A DNA stretch of 7,281 bases from Janthinobacterium lividum (GTDB lineage: Bacteria > Pseudomonadota > Gammaproteobacteria > Steroidobacterales > Steroidobacteraceae), in contig CALPVO020000103.1 in NCBI GenBank assembly GCA_943327025.2, positions 1-7,281 of the forward strand. Reading direction: 5' to 3'. Below the pieces are notes generated by a model, which did no database searches, had not been told where the DNA came from, and was given only the letters and a program-made list of their open reading frames with translations. Within the stretch, counting starts at the first letter, position 1. Every line of letters starts with the position of its first letter. The translations under genes and the position numbers were made by a program. Of the stretch, positions 5,715 to 7,281 are shown one piece after another.

Positions 5715-7106
5715 ATGCCAAAAATTGTCCAGCCTGAGGAATTCGACGAGATATCCAAGGCAATCGCCCGGCTGCCCGCCGGCGCCGCGCTCGAAGAGAT
5801 AGCAGCGGCCATTGGTGGCGGACTCTCGCGTCGAACGCTTCAGCGACGGCTCGCGGAGCTAGTTGCCGAGGGGCGCATCATGGGCGGGCGTGAAAAAAAG
5901 GCCTTCAAGTACCGGCTCGCCCCGGCACCAAGGGCGTTCATGGGCGTTGCAGAAAGCGATAGGCCGGCAGCCCGGGGCGAGGCCTACGTGCCCCTCTCGG
6001 CCGAGGGCGCGGAGATAAAAGCCTACGTCCGTCGGCCCGTCCACGAGCGCCGGCCTGTCGGTTATAACTTGGCGTTTCTGGAAGCCTACAGCCCAAACGC
6101 CACCTGGTATCTGCCTACGAGGCTCCGCGAGGAACTCCGCGTGTTGGGCCGTTCGCCGGCGGACCAACAGCCCGCAGGTACTTTCGCCCGCGACATACTG
6201 GGGCGTCTGCTCATCGATCTTTCCTGGGCATCTTCGCGCTTGGAGGGCAACACCTATAGCCGGCTCGATACGGAGCGGCTCATCCACTTCGGTGAGGTAG
6301 CGGAAGGCAAAGACGCCATCGAAACGCAAATGATTTTGAACCACAAGGCGGCTATCGAATATCTGGTTCACGAAGTGGACCGTGTTGGCGTGACCGCTGA
6401 AACCATCATCGCCATTCATGCCTTGCTCTCGGACCGTCTGCTGCCGGACCCGCTGGCATGCGGGCGGCTGCGCAACCATGCCGTCGGCATCGGCGGGAGC
6501 GTCTACTTGCCGCTGGCCTTGCCGCAGCCCATCGCGGAGATATTCGAAATAGTCGTCGACATGGCCGCCGAAATCGAAGACCCCTTCGAACAGGCATTTT
6601 TCCTGATGGTGCACCTGCCCCATCTCCAGCCATTCGAAGACGTAAACAAACGCGTTTCACGCCTCGCGGCAAATATTCCGCTTATCAAGCACAACCTTTG
6701 CCCACTTTCGTTCATCGATGTGCCCGAGAAGGCCTACGTCGATGCCTTGCTCGGGGTATACGAACTGAACCGCGTCGAACTGCTCCGCGACGTGTTCGTC
6801 TCTGCCTACGAACGTTCCTGCCAGCACTATGTCGCCGTCGTACCCCAGTTGGTGCCGCCGGACAAGTTCTGGCTGCGTTACCGCACTGCGCTGGCAGAAA
6901 TAGTACGTGCCATCGTCCGGGGTGGGTTGGCCGCCAACATCGAGACCATTCGCCAAGTTTTGCCCCCTGCGGTCGCCCCCCAAGACCATGAGCGCTTCAC
7001 TCAATTGGTCGTGGACGAGTTCAAGGCGCTGCATGCTGGAAACGCTATCCGCTTCGGTATTCGCCCACTGGAACTTGAAGCGTGGAGCGCGACTGTAATG
7101 CGCTGA
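5715..7106 (+). CDS. Winged-helix/Fic-domain protein with variant catalytic motif
   Basis: This 463-residue protein has three parts. Residues 10-68 are a winged helix-turn-helix (LEEIAAAIGGGLSRRTLQRRLAELVAEGRI). Residues about 110-370 form the Fic region, and 371-463 a helical C-terminal part. Fic enzymes usually transfer AMP to target proteins using HPFx(D/E)GNGR. Here the motif at 305-313 reads QPFEDVNKR, with Gln for the catalytic His, Val for Gly and Lys for Gly; the trailing Arg316 is kept. The inhibitory motif SxxxEG is present as S173-E177-G178, before the Fic motif as in class II proteins. Either AMP transfer is lost, or this is a regulator that uses the Fic fold to sense a nucleotide. 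The ATG at 5715 begins just before the winged helix and has a weak AAGAG upstream; in-frame ATGs at 5613 and 5673 would add a non-family N-terminus, and the latter sits in the putative operator. The reading frame is intact. Confidence 0.92.
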   Translation: MPKIVQPEEFDEISKAIARLPAGAALEEIAAAIGGGLSRRTLQRRLAELVAEGRIMGGREKKAFKYRLAPAPRAFMGVAESDRPAARGEAYVPLSAEGAEIKAYVRRPVHERRPVGYNLAFLEAYSPNATWYLPTRLREELRVLGRSPADQQPAGTFARDILGRLLIDLSWASSRLEGNTYSRLDTERLIHFGEVAEGKDAIETQMILNHKAAIEYLVHEVDRVGVTAETIIAIHALLSDRLLPDPLACGRLRNHAVGIGGSVYLPLALPQPIAEIFEIVVDMAAEIEDPFEQAFFLMVHLPHLQPFEDVNKRVSRLAANIPLIKHNLCPLSFIDVPEKAYVDALLGVYELNRVELLRDVFVSAYERSCQHYVAVVPQLVPPDKFWLRYRTALAEIVRAIVRGGLAANIETIRQVLPPAVAPQDHERFTQLVVDEFKALHAGNAIRFGIRPLELEAWSATVMR

Positions 7107-7281
7107 AAGCCCGTTACTAGGAGTCGCTACTCCGCACCCTTATTGTGAAATTACCTACCCCATTTGGGGAATATCAACGGATTCCTAAGGTGGGAGCGAG
7201 CCGTGAGCCGCCTACCCCCTACCCCACTTCGACATAGCGCGTCCAGAACGCGGCAGCCCTAACTTCTCCAAGGTCTCTGCC
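7107..7281. other. Non-coding tail after the Fic gene, possible gene end at edge
   Basis: GGAGT (7120-7124) and ACTCC (7129-7133) form a small stem 14 bases after the Fic stop, a weak terminator without a T-run. CCCC/GGGG (7158-7161 and 7166-7169) is another short stem. On the minus strand, the frame entering at 7280 is open down to a TAG at 7212-7214 (22 codons, ending AMSKWGRG), and another is open to a TAG at 7219-7221. Either could be the last codons of a gene outside the window. There is too little to call it. Confidence 0.35.

Noticed and set aside
5859..6623. Minus-strand open frame opposite the Fic gene
   Set aside because: It lies opposite the Fic core motifs, has no ribosome site that stands out and no recognisable domain.
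7158..7169. CCCC-ATTT-GGGG hairpin as the Fic terminator
   Set aside because: The stem is very short, lies more than 50 bases past the stop and is not followed by a T-run.

Overview
This window looks like chromosomal DNA of a GC-rich proteobacterium, most likely from the beta or gamma classes. The evidence is the high GC content, clear Shine-Dalgarno-led starts, an H-NS histone-family protein of the short TWTGRG type, a Sec-dependent envelope protein with beta-barrel-like sequence, and Phd/YefM-VapC and Fic genes of the kinds common there. The genus cannot be fixed from the sequence alone. There are no rRNA or tRNA genes, no CRISPR array and no recognisable transposase.

Layout. Bases 1-2000 hold two plus-strand genes: a complete H-NS-family protein (16-375), then a 515-residue secreted or outer-membrane protein (441-1988) built from three divergent copies of one Gly-rich beta module. 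Its start codon lies inside a large imperfect hairpin. Bases 2000-4360 hold three minus-strand genes in transcription order: a 101-residue protein that may be a degenerate GIY-YIG-fold protein (4356-4051), a NYN-LOTUS (OST-HTH) RNA-processing candidate (3903-2998), and a soluble two-PAS protein with no output domain (2893-2045). The first two are separated by a 147-base gap with five 17-bp tandem repeats.

Bases 4360-5240 hold a structured intergenic stretch and a minus-strand type II toxin-antitoxin pair: a Phd/YefM antitoxin whose stop overlaps the start of a VapC/FitB-like PIN toxin. The toxin has no ATG, GTG or TTG start that keeps its first catalytic Asp; the natural start is CTG. Divergent from it, after about 480 bases of non-coding DNA with an AT-rich patch, is a winged-helix/Fic protein (5715-7106). 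Its Fic motif has Gln where the catalytic His should be, and two perfect 17-bp direct repeats spaced 32 bp apart sit immediately upstream of it.

The toxin-antitoxin pair and the Fic gene look like accessory, defence-type cargo. The most unusual items are the His-less Fic regulator with its helically phased putative operator, the CTG-start VapC, the MARF1-like NYN-LOTUS gene with its tandem-repeat leader, the Cys-rich PAS domain, and the triplicated envelope protein. All functional statements rest on motif recognition by eye.
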